Assembly (NCBI RefSeq): GCF_004359985.1
Contig: NZ_SMRO01000001.1
Span: forward strand, 1,655,100 to 1,719,099
From: Paraburkholderia flava
GTDB lineage: Bacteria > Pseudomonadota > Gammaproteobacteria > Burkholderiales > Burkholderiaceae
Reading direction: 5' to 3'
Length of the DNA stretch: 64,000 nucleotides
This document shows, piece after piece, positions 36,657 through 44,349 of this stretch; positions within the stretch are counted from its first letter, which is position 1; the number at the start of each line of letters is the position of its first letter. The notes under the pieces were generated by a model. The model had not been told where the DNA came from and ran no database searches. It was given only the letters and a program-made list of their open reading frames with translations. Made by a program: the position numbers and the translations under genes.

Positions 36657-37640
36657 ATGAGACACACAGTGATCGGCCTGTTCGACAACTACGCCGAAGC
36701 CGAAAATGCGCGCGACACGCTCGTGCGGACGGGCTTCGCCCACACCGACGTCGAGCTTCAGGCGAACCCTCAACCCGCGACAAGCGAGCACCTGGCGTCG
36801 GGCGGGGCGAGCGTACTGGCGAACATCGAGCGCTTCCTGTCGAGCCTGTTCGCGTCGGGCCCGCGTACCGGCGACGCACAGCGCTATACGGATGCGGTGC
36901 GGCGCGGCGCGGTGCTCGTGTGCGTGAACGCGGCGAGCGAATCGCATGCGGAACTCGCGAGCAAGACGCTGACGAAGCTGGGCGCCGTCGACGTCGGCGA
37001 GCGGGCACCGGGCTGGGAAGCCACGCTAGACGATCCGGATGCGGGACGCGAGCACTCGGTGCTCGATGAACTGGGGATTGGTGGAATGGGCGGAATGAGC
37101 GCATCAGGCGCCGTGCCACCCGGCCAGCAGCCGGGCCGTGCATCCGTCGATCCGCTGACGCCGGCCGTCGACGAGCCGACGCCGCGTATCCCGTCCGTCG
37201 ACGATGCCGCCGCGAGTGTGATCGCCGCGGGCGCTGCGCCCGGTTCCGGGGCGGTGCTGCGACCCGACCTGGCCGACACCGAAACTGGCGGTGTATCGCG
37301 ACCCGCTGCGATACACAATCCGGTGCCGCCGCTCGCAAGCACGCCCGACGAATTCATGGAGTTCGAAGAGGATTTTCGCAGCCACTACGACGAGCAGTAC
37401 GCGAGCGATGACGCGCGCTACGAAGATTACGTGCCGGCGTACCGCTACGGTGCAACGCTTGCACGCGACATGCGCTTTCGCGACCGCGCATGGGATGAGT
37501 TCGAACCGGAGGCCCGGCTCGACTGGGAATCTGGCGACGCATTCCGCGCCGGCACAACCGACGACGAAAACAGCTGGGAGCGCTTCAAGGTCGCGGTACG
37601 TCACGGTTGGGAACGCGTCACTGGACATCATCACGTATGA
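36657..37640 (+). CDS. YflT-like stress protein with long acidic C-terminus
   Basis: A 327-residue cytoplasmic protein. Residues 1-115 resemble the YflT/general-stress-17M domain (V-I-G-L-F-D-N-Y-A-E-A-E-N-A, then R-G-A-V-L-V-C-V-N). The middle is glycine-proline-alanine rich and disordered. Residues about 235-290 are acidic and aromatic (F-M-E-F-E-E-D-F-R-S-H-Y-D-E-Q-Y), ending in a Trp-containing segment. The family is linked to general stress responses, but its activity is unknown. The ATG at 36657 has GGGAG upstream. Confidence 0.68.
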   Translation: MRHTVIGLFDNYAEAENARDTLVRTGFAHTDVELQANPQPATSEHLASGGASVLANIERFLSSLFASGPRTGDAQRYTDAVRRGAVLVCVNAASESHAELASKTLTKLGAVDVGERAPGWEATLDDPDAGREHSVLDELGIGGMGGMSASGAVPPGQQPGRASVDPLTPAVDEPTPRIPSVDDAAASVIAAGAAPGSGAVLRPDLADTETGGVSRPAAIHNPVPPLASTPDEFMEFEEDFRSHYDEQYASDDARYEDYVPAYRYGATLARDMRFRDRAWDEFEPEARLDWESGDAFRAGTTDDENSWERFKVAVRHGWERVTGHHHV

Positions 37641-37680
37641 GGCAAGGCGGCGGGCAGCCGCCTCGCATAGTAGTGACCGC

Positions 37681-38232
37681 TTACTGTCCGTGCCGCTCCA
37701 CCCATCCGACGAAGCGGTCCACGAACGTCTGCAGGAATTTGCGGGTGTCGTCGCTGACGATCTTGCCGGTTTCGTCAATACGCGACGGGTCGTACTTGAT
37801 GAACATCTCCGGCTGCCCGAGCACGGGAACATCGAGGTAGGCGAGCACGTTGCGCAGATGCTGCTGTGACAGCGCGGTGCCGACAGCGCTCGGCGACGTG
37901 CCGATCACTGCGCCGGGCTTGCCGCCCCATACGCTCTTGCCCCACGGCCGCGAGCCCCAGTCGAGTGCGTTCTTCAGCACGCCGGGCATCGAGCGGTTGT
38001 ATTCGGGCGTGACGAACAGCAGGCCATCGGCGGCTTCGATGCGCGCCTTGAACTGCTTCGCGGCTTCGGGGAAATCCGCGTCGTAGTCCTGGCTGTAGAG
38101 CGGGAGGGAGCCGATATCGACGAAATCGAACGAGAAGCCTTCGGGGGCCAGCGACGTCAGCGCATTCGCGAGTTGCCGGTTGGTCGAATCGCGGCGCAGG
38201 CTGCCGACGATAACCGCAATGTGGCGGGTCAT
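37681..38232 (-). CDS. NADPH-dependent FMN reductase / azoreductase-type flavoprotein
   Basis: A 183-residue flavodoxin-fold protein. It has the FMN phosphate loop G-S-L-R-R-D-S-T-N near the N-terminus and the family signature T-P-E-Y-N-R-S-M-P-G-V-L-K-N-A-L-D-W near residue 75. It reduces quinones, azo compounds or metals such as chromate using NADPH; the true substrate is not visible. GAGGA lies 9 bases before the ATG at 38232. It is divergent from the small polar gene at 38465, with DnaA-type boxes between. Confidence 0.9.
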   Translation of the reverse strand: MTRHIAVIVGSLRRDSTNRQLANALTSLAPEGFSFDFVDIGSLPLYSQDYDADFPEAAKQFKARIEAADGLLFVTPEYNRSMPGVLKNALDWGSRPWGKSVWGGKPGAVIGTSPSAVGTALSQQHLRNVLAYLDVPVLGQPEMFIKYDPSRIDETGKIVSDDTRKFLQTFVDRFVGWVERHGQ

Positions 38233-38320
38233 GATCGTTTTCCTCAGTGAGGCGCACGAGGCGCGGAAATGGGCTCTCAATCATAACCGGAGGTATGCAG
38301 AAAGCCGCTTCGAGCGCGCC

Positions 38321-38381
38321 GGTGGATAACCCCGGCGTCGCAAAAGATATCCACAGTTTTGTTGAATAACCTTGTGGATAA
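38321..38381. promoter_or_regulatory. Cluster of three DnaA-box-like sites
   Basis: Three sites related to TTATCCACA lie exactly 26 bases apart. 38321-38329 reads as TTATCCACC on the minus strand, 38347-38355 is ATATCCACA on the plus strand, and 38373-38381 is a perfect TTATCCACA on the minus strand. They occupy the gap between divergent genes, about 4 kb from parA. They may bind the initiator DnaA for regulation or titration; this is inference. Confidence 0.6.
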
Positions 38382-38464
38382 GTTACGGCCGGTCCTTGTC
38401 CATCAAGCCAGGCTCCGGCCTCCACGGGTCCGCATCAGCGGATTTCGGACTATGGAGGATCACC

Positions 38465-38674
38465 ATGACACTCGACCACGCGGGTAAATCGCACGACGAA
38501 GCCGTCGCCGCACGCAAGCAGCAGAAGCAGAAAGCCCAGGAGCAACCCGGCGGCGACATGGCCGTGGACAACACTCAGGCCGATGCGACGCACAGTGCCG
38601 GCGAGTTGTCGGAGAAAGGCAAGCAGGTGTGGCGGACCGGCAGCGGCATCGATGGCGGCGGGAAATCGTCCTGA
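38465..38674 (+). CDS. Small polar hypothetical protein
   Basis: A 69-residue hydrophilic protein rich in Lys, Gln, Asp and Gly, with no hydrophobic core and a glycine-serine tail. GGAGG lies 7 bases before the ATG, so translation is likely. It resembles small intrinsically disordered stress proteins in character only. No family is assigned. Confidence 0.55.
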   Translation: MTLDHAGKSHDEAVAARKQQKQKAQEQPGGDMAVDNTQADATHSAGELSEKGKQVWRTGSGIDGGGKSS

Positions 38675-38966
38675 TCCTGGTGTTCCCAGCGCCGGTCGTT
38701 TGGCTTTGGTAAGAAATTTGCGATGGCGCTGTCATCAAAACGCGTATCGCGCGACTAACTCTCCAGCATGCACGCGAACGCGTCGCGCCGATCCCGTTCG
38801 ATTGCGGTAGGCGGCAGCGTCAACGTGCGGGAAAATGGGTGACGGACCCAGGACGGGCCTCATCTCACCCAGACATGAACACGATTGAATTTGCAGGACG
38901 CCCACGTTGGGATACCTGCGACGGCTCGACGCTGTCGGCAGGTTGTCGTTTGTTGCCGAGGTCCGC

Positions 38967-39575
38967 GTGACGGCCGCCACGCAGGCGGGCTTCGACGACC
39001 CGGTCTATCTGGGCCAGTTGCGACGCGATCTGTTCCGCTTCGCGCGGCTGCAGTTGCGCGATGCAGCCGCCGCCGAAGACGCGGTTCAGGAAGCGCTCGC
39101 GGCAGCATGGGTACAGGCGGACCGGTTCGCCGCGCAATCGGAGCACAAGACATGGGTGTTCGGCATCCTGAGGCACAAGCTGGTCGATACGCTGCGCGCG
39201 CGGCGCCGGACGATCAATCTGTCGGCGCTCGAATCGGAACTCGACGGCGAAGCATTGCTCGACCGCGAGCTGTTCAAGGAGAACGGGCACTGGTCGCGCG
39301 AAACGAAACCGCGTCCGTGGCCGACACCCGAAACCGCGTTACGTCAACAGCAGTTCTGGGCGCTGTTCGAGATGTGCCTCGATCATCTGCCCGAGCACAT
39401 CGGGCGCGTGTTCATGATGCGTGAATTCCTCGATCTCGATACGGCCGAGATCTGCAAGGAACTCGAGATGACCGCGAATCACTGCAGCGTGCTGATCTAT
39501 CGGGCGCGTCTGCGGTTGCGGACCTGCCTGACCGAAAAAGGCCTCTCCAGCGAGGACGTCCATGGGGAAATGTAA
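38967..39575 (+). CDS. ECF-type RNA polymerase sigma factor
   Basis: A 202-residue sigma-70 family protein. Region 2 spans about residues 15-80 (D-L-F-R-F-A-R-L-Q-L-R-D-A-A-A-A-E-D-A-V-Q-E, then W-V-F-G-I-L-R-H-K-L-V-D). Region 4 runs from about 130 to 190 (L-P-E-H-I-G-R-V-F-M-M-R-E-F-L-D). The GTG at 38967 follows GAGGT and is preferred to a TTG at 38907. It overlaps the downstream zinc-finger anti-sigma gene by 14 bases, the usual arrangement for a sigma/anti-sigma pair. Confidence 0.88.
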   Translation: MTAATQAGFDDPVYLGQLRRDLFRFARLQLRDAAAAEDAVQEALAAAWVQADRFAAQSEHKTWVFGILRHKLVDTLRARRRTINLSALESELDGEALLDRELFKENGHWSRETKPRPWPTPETALRQQQFWALFEMCLDHLPEHIGRVFMMREFLDLDTAEICKELEMTANHCSVLIYRARLRLRTCLTEKGLSSEDVHGEM

Positions 39576-39765
39576 GAACATCACGCGGCTTCTGTCCGAC
39601 GCGCTCGATCGACCGCTAAACGCCGGCGAATGGCTCGCTGTGCGCGTCCATCTGCCGACGTGCAGCGGTTGCCGCAACTACCGGAAGCACATCGCGTTGT
39701 TGCGCGCGGCCGCGCACGAAGCGAGCGGAATCGCCGGTTCAGGTGCGACGGGGTCGAACGACTGA
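39562..39765 (+). CDS. Small zinc-finger anti-sigma factor
   Basis: A 67-residue soluble protein with the ZAS zinc motif H-L-P-T-C-S-G-C (His-x3-Cys-x2-Cys). Such proteins hold an ECF sigma factor inactive and release it on a redox or metal signal. It lacks the membrane helix and periplasmic part of larger anti-sigma factors, so it would sense a cytoplasmic signal. Its start lies within the sigma gene. Confidence 0.85.
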   Translation: MGKCKNITRLLSDALDRPLNAGEWLAVRVHLPTCSGCRNYRKHIALLRAAAHEASGIAGSGATGSND

Positions 39766-39792
39766 CGTTGTTCGAGGTTGTCCGGAAGTAAG

Positions 39793-40083
39793 TCAGCGCT
39801 CGCCGGGTGGAACGTCGCGGTAGCGTGCGAGAAACGCTGCGTGCGCGTCGGCGTTCACATCGACCGGATGACGTTCTGTCGACGCCGGATTTTTCGCGAG
39901 CATTGCGCGCGGACGGATCGGTCGATGCCGGAAGTTACCGCCGCAATTCGGGCACACGTTGCGCAGAACATCCGATACGCACACTTCGCAGAACGTGCAT
40001 TCGTAGCTGCAGATCATCGCGTCGGATGCGTCCGGCAGCAGCGTCTTGCCGCAGCCTTCGCAGGATGGTCTCAGTTCCAGCAT
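39793..40083 (-). CDS. DUF1272 zinc-ribbon protein
   Basis: A 96-residue protein of DUF1272. The cysteine pattern is M-L-E-L-R-P-x-C-E-x-C, then Y-E-C-T-F-C-x-x-C and V-C-P-N-C-G-G, consistent with two zinc sites. GGGAG lies 8 bases before the ATG at 40083. The function of the family is unknown to me. It is convergent with the sigma/anti-sigma pair. Confidence 0.82.
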   Translation of the reverse strand: MLELRPSCEGCGKTLLPDASDAMICSYECTFCEVCVSDVLRNVCPNCGGNFRHRPIRPRAMLAKNPASTERHPVDVNADAHAAFLARYRDVPPGER

Positions 40084-40221
40084 ATCGCGGGCTCCCTCTT
40101 CTCTTGTCGACGCTAGTCGGGGCTCTTTCAGGTTCGTGGCGCGACCTAGTGTAGGCCGCGCCCGCCGCGGTACCTGCCATCTCGCGTTCAATTGCTGCTG
40201 TTTGGTTGCATCAGAGCTGCA

Positions 40222-41598
40222 TCAGGTCAGCACGCCCCACAGCACCAGCGTCAACGCGAGCCCGACGACCGAGACGATGGTTTGCAGGATCGACCACACG
40301 AAGACTGTCTGCTTCAGCTGCAAGCCGAAATACTCGCGCACCATCCAGAAGCCGGCGTCGTTCACGTGACAGAAGAACACCGAGCCCGCGCCGATCGCGA
40401 GCGCCATCAGCGAATTGTGCGTGGCGCTCAATCCGACGACGACCGGCGCGACGATGCCAGCGGTCGTTGTCGTTGCGACGGTCGCCGAGCCGGTCGCCTG
40501 TCGCAGTGCGACAGCGATCAACCACGCGAGCAGGATGAGCGGCATGTGCGCGCCCACGGCGATCTTGCCGACCGTCGTGCTGATGCCTGCCACGACGAGC
40601 GCCTGTTTCAGGCCGCCGCCGGCACCGATCGTTAGCAGCAGCGCGGCGATCGGCGGCAGGCTCTTGCGCAGAATCCCGCCGACGCGATCGCGCGGCATTC
40701 CTCGCGACCAGCCGAGCGCAACGATGGCGAACAGCACCGTGAGACCGAGTGCGATCAACGGTTCACCGAGGAAGTTGAGCGCGTCGAACAGCAGCGTTTC
40801 AGGCGAAAGCAGCAGCTTCGCGATGGTGCGGCCGAGCATCAGCACGACCGGCAACAGGATCGTGACCAGCGAGATCAGGAATCCCGGCTGGGCGCCGTCC
40901 GTCACTTTGGCCGTGAAGAGCTTGCCCATCTCTTCCGGCTCGACGACGTGCATCCGCTTCGACAACCACATTCCATACACCGGTCCCGCAAGCACGACGG
41001 CCGGCACGGCGACGATCAGACCCAGCCCGAGGGTGATGCCGAGGTCGGCATGCAACGCGCTCACCGCGATCAGCGGACCCGGATGCGGCGGCAACAGTGC
41101 GTGCAACGTCGTCATGCCGGCGAGCGCGGGAATGGCGATCCGGAGGATCGGCTGCTGTGAGCGACGCGCCATCACGAAGATGATCGGCACCATCATCACG
41201 AGACCCACTTCGAAAAACAGCGGCAAACCGACGATGATCGCGACGAGCGCCATCATCCACGGCAGCAGGCGTGGCGTCGAATGATCGAGGATGGTGGAGA
41301 CGAGCCTGTCGGCCGCTCCCGACTCGGCCATCAGCGCGCCGAGCATCGCACCCAGCGCAATGATGATGCCCACGTCTCCGAGCAGCGCGCCCGCCCCTTT
41401 GCTGAACGCGCCCGCTACCGCCTCGAGCGGTAGCCCGGCCGCGAAACCCGCGGCGAACGTTCCGACCAGAATCGACAGGAACGGCGCGAGCTTCAACGCG
41501 CTGATAAAGACGATGATCAACGCGAGGCCGAGCACGCACGAGAGAATCAGACGGGTGTCGTGGGGCGCCCACGGAGTGAGAGATGTCGTTAGATGCAC
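40222..41598 (-). CDS. GntP-family gluconate:H+ symporter
   Basis: A 458-residue inner-membrane permease with about 12-13 helices. The GntP core is visible: G-x-L-L-G-D-V-G-I-I-I-A-L-G-A-M-L-G, L-P-P-H-P-G-P near residue 170, and G-S-A-T-V-A-T-T-T near residue 370. It imports gluconate or a related sugar acid. The start is GTG behind AAAGGGA, just after three 8-base tandem repeats. No gluconate kinase or dehydrogenase gene adjoins it, so its substrate is not fixed. Confidence 0.9.
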   Translation of the reverse strand: MHLTTSLTPWAPHDTRLILSCVLGLALIIVFISALKLAPFLSILVGTFAAGFAAGLPLEAVAGAFSKGAGALLGDVGIIIALGAMLGALMAESGAADRLVSTILDHSTPRLLPWMMALVAIIVGLPLFFEVGLVMMVPIIFVMARRSQQPILRIAIPALAGMTTLHALLPPHPGPLIAVSALHADLGITLGLGLIVAVPAVVLAGPVYGMWLSKRMHVVEPEEMGKLFTAKVTDGAQPGFLISLVTILLPVVLMLGRTIAKLLLSPETLLFDALNFLGEPLIALGLTVLFAIVALGWSRGMPRDRVGGILRKSLPPIAALLLTIGAGGGLKQALVVAGISTTVGKIAVGAHMPLILLAWLIAVALRQATGSATVATTTTAGIVAPVVVGLSATHNSLMALAIGAGSVFFCHVNDAGFWMVREYFGLQLKQTVFVWSILQTIVSVVGLALTLVLWGVLT

Positions 41599-41605
41599 GG
41601 TGTCC

Positions 41606-41629
41606 CTTTGTTGCTTTGTTGCTTTGTTG
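41606..41629. repeat. Three tandem 8-bp repeats before the GntP gene
   Basis: CTTTGTTG occurs three times in direct succession (41606-41613, 41614-41621, 41622-41629). The array begins 8 bases upstream of the GTG start, inside the leader or promoter. It is the only perfect short-unit tandem array noticed in the window. Confidence 0.85.
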
Positions 41630-41792
41630 TTGACGTGTGGCGAACGCGGACCGCCTGGGTAGAGCCGCTGAATGCGGTCGCCGCAGATTGTAGCGGCCTC
41701 GCGGGGCAGCGTAGCGATTCTGCATACGCGGTGCCCCGTTACTTCACGTTTTGTTCAAACTGATGTCGCCGCTCTCTGCGCAATATTTTCGA

Positions 41793-42152
41793 TTAATCGA
41801 ATAACGCTTTGACGTTTTCCGGAGGTCGGCCGATTGCCGCGCGTCCATCGCGCACGACGACTGGACGCTGCATCAGGATCGGATGCTCAGCTATCGCCTG
41901 ATAGATCTGATCGTCGGTCAATGCGAGATCGGCGAGACGCAGATCCTTGTATTCCGCTTCAGTCTCCCGAAGCAAACCACGCGGCCCGCAACCCACCATC
42001 GCGGCGAGCTCCTTGAGGCGACTCGCGGTTAGTGGATGCTTCAGGTACTCGACTATCTCAATGGGTTCGTCGGCTGTATTGAGCGTGCTCGCGATCAGTT
42101 CGCAGGTGCTTCTTGATTTCGAGCAACGGGGGTTGTGGTAGATGGTGATCAT
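41793..42152 (-). CDS. arsC: Arsenate reductase, glutaredoxin-linked (ArsC family)
   Basis: A 119-residue ArsC with catalytic Cys10 in N-P-R-C-S-K-S-R, then R-P-V-V-V and G-R-P near the C-terminus, where the family places its arginine ligands. It reduces arsenate to arsenite with glutathione and glutaredoxin. No ars operon surrounds it; lone chromosomal copies of this ArsC type are common and may have little to do with arsenic. It ends the metabolic region before the partition locus. Confidence 0.9.
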   Translation of the reverse strand: MITIYHNPRCSKSRSTCELIASTLNTADEPIEIVEYLKHPLTASRLKELAAMVGCGPRGLLRETEAEYKDLRLADLALTDDQIYQAIAEHPILMQRPVVVRDGRAAIGRPPENVKALFD

Positions 42153-42312
42153 TCGGACGCGGTTCGGTTGAGGGTGGAAATGAAGGGCTCGCTTTGGTGA
42201 TTTTAAGGGGTTGCTTTGGTCGGTTGGGGTTAATGGAAGCTTGTTCTGCCGAGGCGGGAGGTTTTCGCACTGTCCCTTGGTAGACGCTTCATCGGCCTCG
42301 ATCGCGCCTCCG

Positions 42313-42328
42313 GTTTATGCGCATAAGG
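42313..42328. promoter_or_regulatory. parS site 1
   Basis: GTTTATGCGCATAAGG matches 14 of the 16 bases reported for Burkholderia chromosome-2 parS (GTTTATGCGCATAAAC). ParB should load here. Confidence 0.8.
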
Positions 42329-42421
42329 ACGCCTGTCACGTGGACGACCAGAAGCAAGGTGATAGTCCATGACGCAGGACAAGCGCATCGAAGCTCGATC
42401 TTCTCAGCACCGCTCCAGCAG

Positions 42422-42437
42422 CTTTATGCGCATAAAA
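42422..42437. promoter_or_regulatory. parS site 2
   Basis: CTTTATGCGCATAAAA contains the full 14-bp palindrome TTTATGCGCATAAA, about 100 bases upstream of parA. Confidence 0.85.
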
Positions 42438-42537
42438 CACGCGTCATCGATCAATTCGTCGTGCGGATACGACGAAAATCATTGAAATCAAAAACTCACA
42501 AGGTAGAATTCATCAACTTCTAGAAGAGGGGTGGCGC

Positions 42538-43200
42538 TTGGCAGCCGAAATCATTGCGGTAACTCAACAAAAAGGCGGGGTTGGCAAAAGCACGATCGCG
42601 ATGCACCTTGGAGCGGCGTTCCACGAAAAGGGCAAGCGCGTGCTGGTCGTCGATGCTGACGGACAAAATACTCTGGTGCATTGGGCAAGCGCGTCGTCCG
42701 AAGGCGACTCTGGTATCCCGTTCCCTGTCGTCAACCTGTCCGAAGCCGGTGGACAGATCCATCGGGAAATCAAGAAATTCATCGGGGACTACGACCTGAT
42801 CGTGGTCGACTGCCCTCCGTCCATCACGGAGAAGGTGTCGGGTGTCGTGCTTTTAGCCGCCACGATCGCGGTTATCCCAACTTCCTCATCGCCAGCGGAT
42901 TATTGGTCGAGTGTTGGCCTCGTCAAACTGATCCAGCAAGCGCAGGTGATGAATGAGGATCTCCGCGCCGTCTTTCTGCTGAACAAGACTGAAGAGAAGC
43001 GGATGCTGACGCGCGAACTGAAGCTTGCGCTGGAACAACTCGGCTTTCCTTTACTCAAGACACAAATCCCGACCCGCGAGGCCTACAAACAGGCGATGGC
43101 GCTCGGTCAAACCGTCCTGCAGATGAACGACCGCGGCGCGAAGCTTGCCGCCCTTGAAATTCGCGCGTGCGCAGACGAACTCGCTGCGTTGCTCCCCTGA
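42538..43200 (+). CDS. parA: Chromosome/plasmid partition ATPase ParA
   Basis: A 220-residue ParA without an N-terminal DNA-binding domain. The deviant Walker A motif K-G-G-V-G-K-S-T is at residues 12-19, Walker B is L-I-V-V-D-C-P-P, and P-T-S-S-S-P lies near residue 120. It binds non-specific DNA and moves ParB-parS complexes. The start is a TTG behind AGAGGGG. A parS site lies directly after its stop and before parB, so the two genes form one partition operon. Confidence 0.95.
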   Translation: MAAEIIAVTQQKGGVGKSTIAMHLGAAFHEKGKRVLVVDADGQNTLVHWASASSEGDSGIPFPVVNLSEAGGQIHREIKKFIGDYDLIVVDCPPSITEKVSGVVLLAATIAVIPTSSSPADYWSSVGLVKLIQQAQVMNEDLRAVFLLNKTEEKRMLTRELKLALEQLGFPLLKTQIPTREAYKQAMALGQTVLQMNDRGAKLAALEIRACADELAALLP

Positions 43201-43202
43201 CA

Positions 43203-43216
43203 TTTATGCGCATAAA
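43203..43216. promoter_or_regulatory. parS site 3
   Basis: A perfect 14-bp palindrome TTTATGCGCATAAA sits in the 25-base gap between parA and parB. Confidence 0.87.
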
Positions 43217-43225
43217 GGACCCTGA

Positions 43226-44305
43226 ATGAAACCCTCTCAATTGGCTAAAGGCTTCCAGGCGCGTCCGGATTCGACGAGCAGCGAAAAGCGCACAGCTCTC
43301 GACCGGCTCAATGCCATCGACGGCCTCGTGCAGGACCCGGGGAAAACCAGGGAAGTTGTTGGTCGATCGAGTCAACCTGCTGTGAGCCCGATTGCCTCGG
43401 TCGCATCGAATGAAGCGGAGTCGGCCGAAACGGCGAATGAATCGCCGGCCTATCGTGCCTGGCGTATCGAGCATGGTTATCGGCCCGGACAGGTTATCGA
43501 TCTGTCGTTGAAGGCGATCAAACCGAGCCCGTTCAACCCGCGGCACTTCTACCTGAAATCGTCGATCGCAGAGCTTGCGGTCAATCTCGCGAAACAGGGG
43601 CAACAGCAGGCGATTCACGTCATCCCTGACTACGACAACCCCGACAGCTACTTCGTCAGCGACGGCGGACGTCGGGTGCGAGCCCTCAAGGAAGCAAACA
43701 AGGAAACGGTCAAGGCAATCGTCGTCGATTTACCTATCGGTATCGAAAGCTACAAACTCGGCTACGACCTCAACGTCCAGCGCGACTCACAGACAGTCTT
43801 CGATAACGCGGTTGTCTGGAAGCGGTTTCTGGACGATCGCCATTTCCAGAGCCAAAAGGAACTGGCTGAACATCTGGGGTTAGATGAATCGACGGTGGCT
43901 GTGGCACTCTCGATTGCCAAACTGCCGGAAGCCGTCATGCACGAAATGGTCGCGAGAACCGACCGTTTTGGCTCCAACATGGCTTACCAGGTGGGTCGCT
44001 ACCATTCAGCACGCGGCGTCGACTCGACGCTACGACTGATCAACAAAATCCTGTCTGACGATTTGAGCACGCGGCAGGTCGCGGATATCGTGAAGGGCAG
44101 GGCCAGCACGCACGAGGCCACGAAGCCGGCGGGACGACAGCGCTACGCCCAGCGGCTCGAGATCAAGATGGAAGGTATTGCGGTAGGGGATCTGAAATCG
44201 TACGGCGATGACCGCCTCGAGCTCAAGCTGCGCGGACTGTCAAAGGACAAGCGCGACGATATCCTCAGACAGATCGAACAGATTCTTCAATCGAAGAAAG
44301 CCTGA
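43226..44305 (+). CDS. parB: Partition DNA-binding protein ParB
   Basis: A 359-residue ParB/Spo0J-family protein. Residues about 85-185 form the N-terminal CTPase domain (I-K-P-S-P-F-N-P-R-H, S-D-G-G-R-R-V-R-A-L). A helix-turn-helix lies near 210-240 (S-Q-K-E-L-A-E-H-L-G-L-D-E-S-T-V). The C-terminal dimerisation part is basic. It binds the parS sites around parA. The acidic first 80 residues are longer than in classical Spo0J. It is convergent with repA, with a GC-rich hairpin between. Confidence 0.95.
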   Translation: MKPSQLAKGFQARPDSTSSEKRTALDRLNAIDGLVQDPGKTREVVGRSSQPAVSPIASVASNEAESAETANESPAYRAWRIEHGYRPGQVIDLSLKAIKPSPFNPRHFYLKSSIAELAVNLAKQGQQQAIHVIPDYDNPDSYFVSDGGRRVRALKEANKETVKAIVVDLPIGIESYKLGYDLNVQRDSQTVFDNAVVWKRFLDDRHFQSQKELAEHLGLDESTVAVALSIAKLPEAVMHEMVARTDRFGSNMAYQVGRYHSARGVDSTLRLINKILSDDLSTRQVADIVKGRASTHEATKPAGRQRYAQRLEIKMEGIAVGDLKSYGDDRLELKLRGLSKDKRDDILRQIEQILQSKKA

Positions 44306-44315
44306 GTCACGAACA

Positions 44316-44343
44316 CCGGCCGCGCGTGCGACGCGCGGCCCGG
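44316..44343. terminator. GC-rich hairpin between convergent parB and repA
   Basis: GGCCGCGCGT-gcg-ACGCGCGGCC forms a perfect 10-bp stem with a 3-base loop, lying 12 bases past the parB stop and 7 before the repA stop. There is no T-tract, so it may only slow polymerase or protect transcript ends. Confidence 0.5.
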
Positions 44344-44349
44344 ATTGCC

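Larger units (their letters stand above)
42153..42537. other. parA upstream region with two parS sites
   Basis: These 385 bases separate arsC from parA. They hold two parS-type palindromes at 42313 and 42422 and must hold the parA promoter. No gene is seen; a short open frame at 42317-42523 runs through a parS site and has no family-like sequence. Confidence 0.7.

Noticed and set aside
42317..42523. Open frame of 68 residues upstream of parA
   Set aside because: It starts inside one parS site and runs through another; the sequence is not protein-like.
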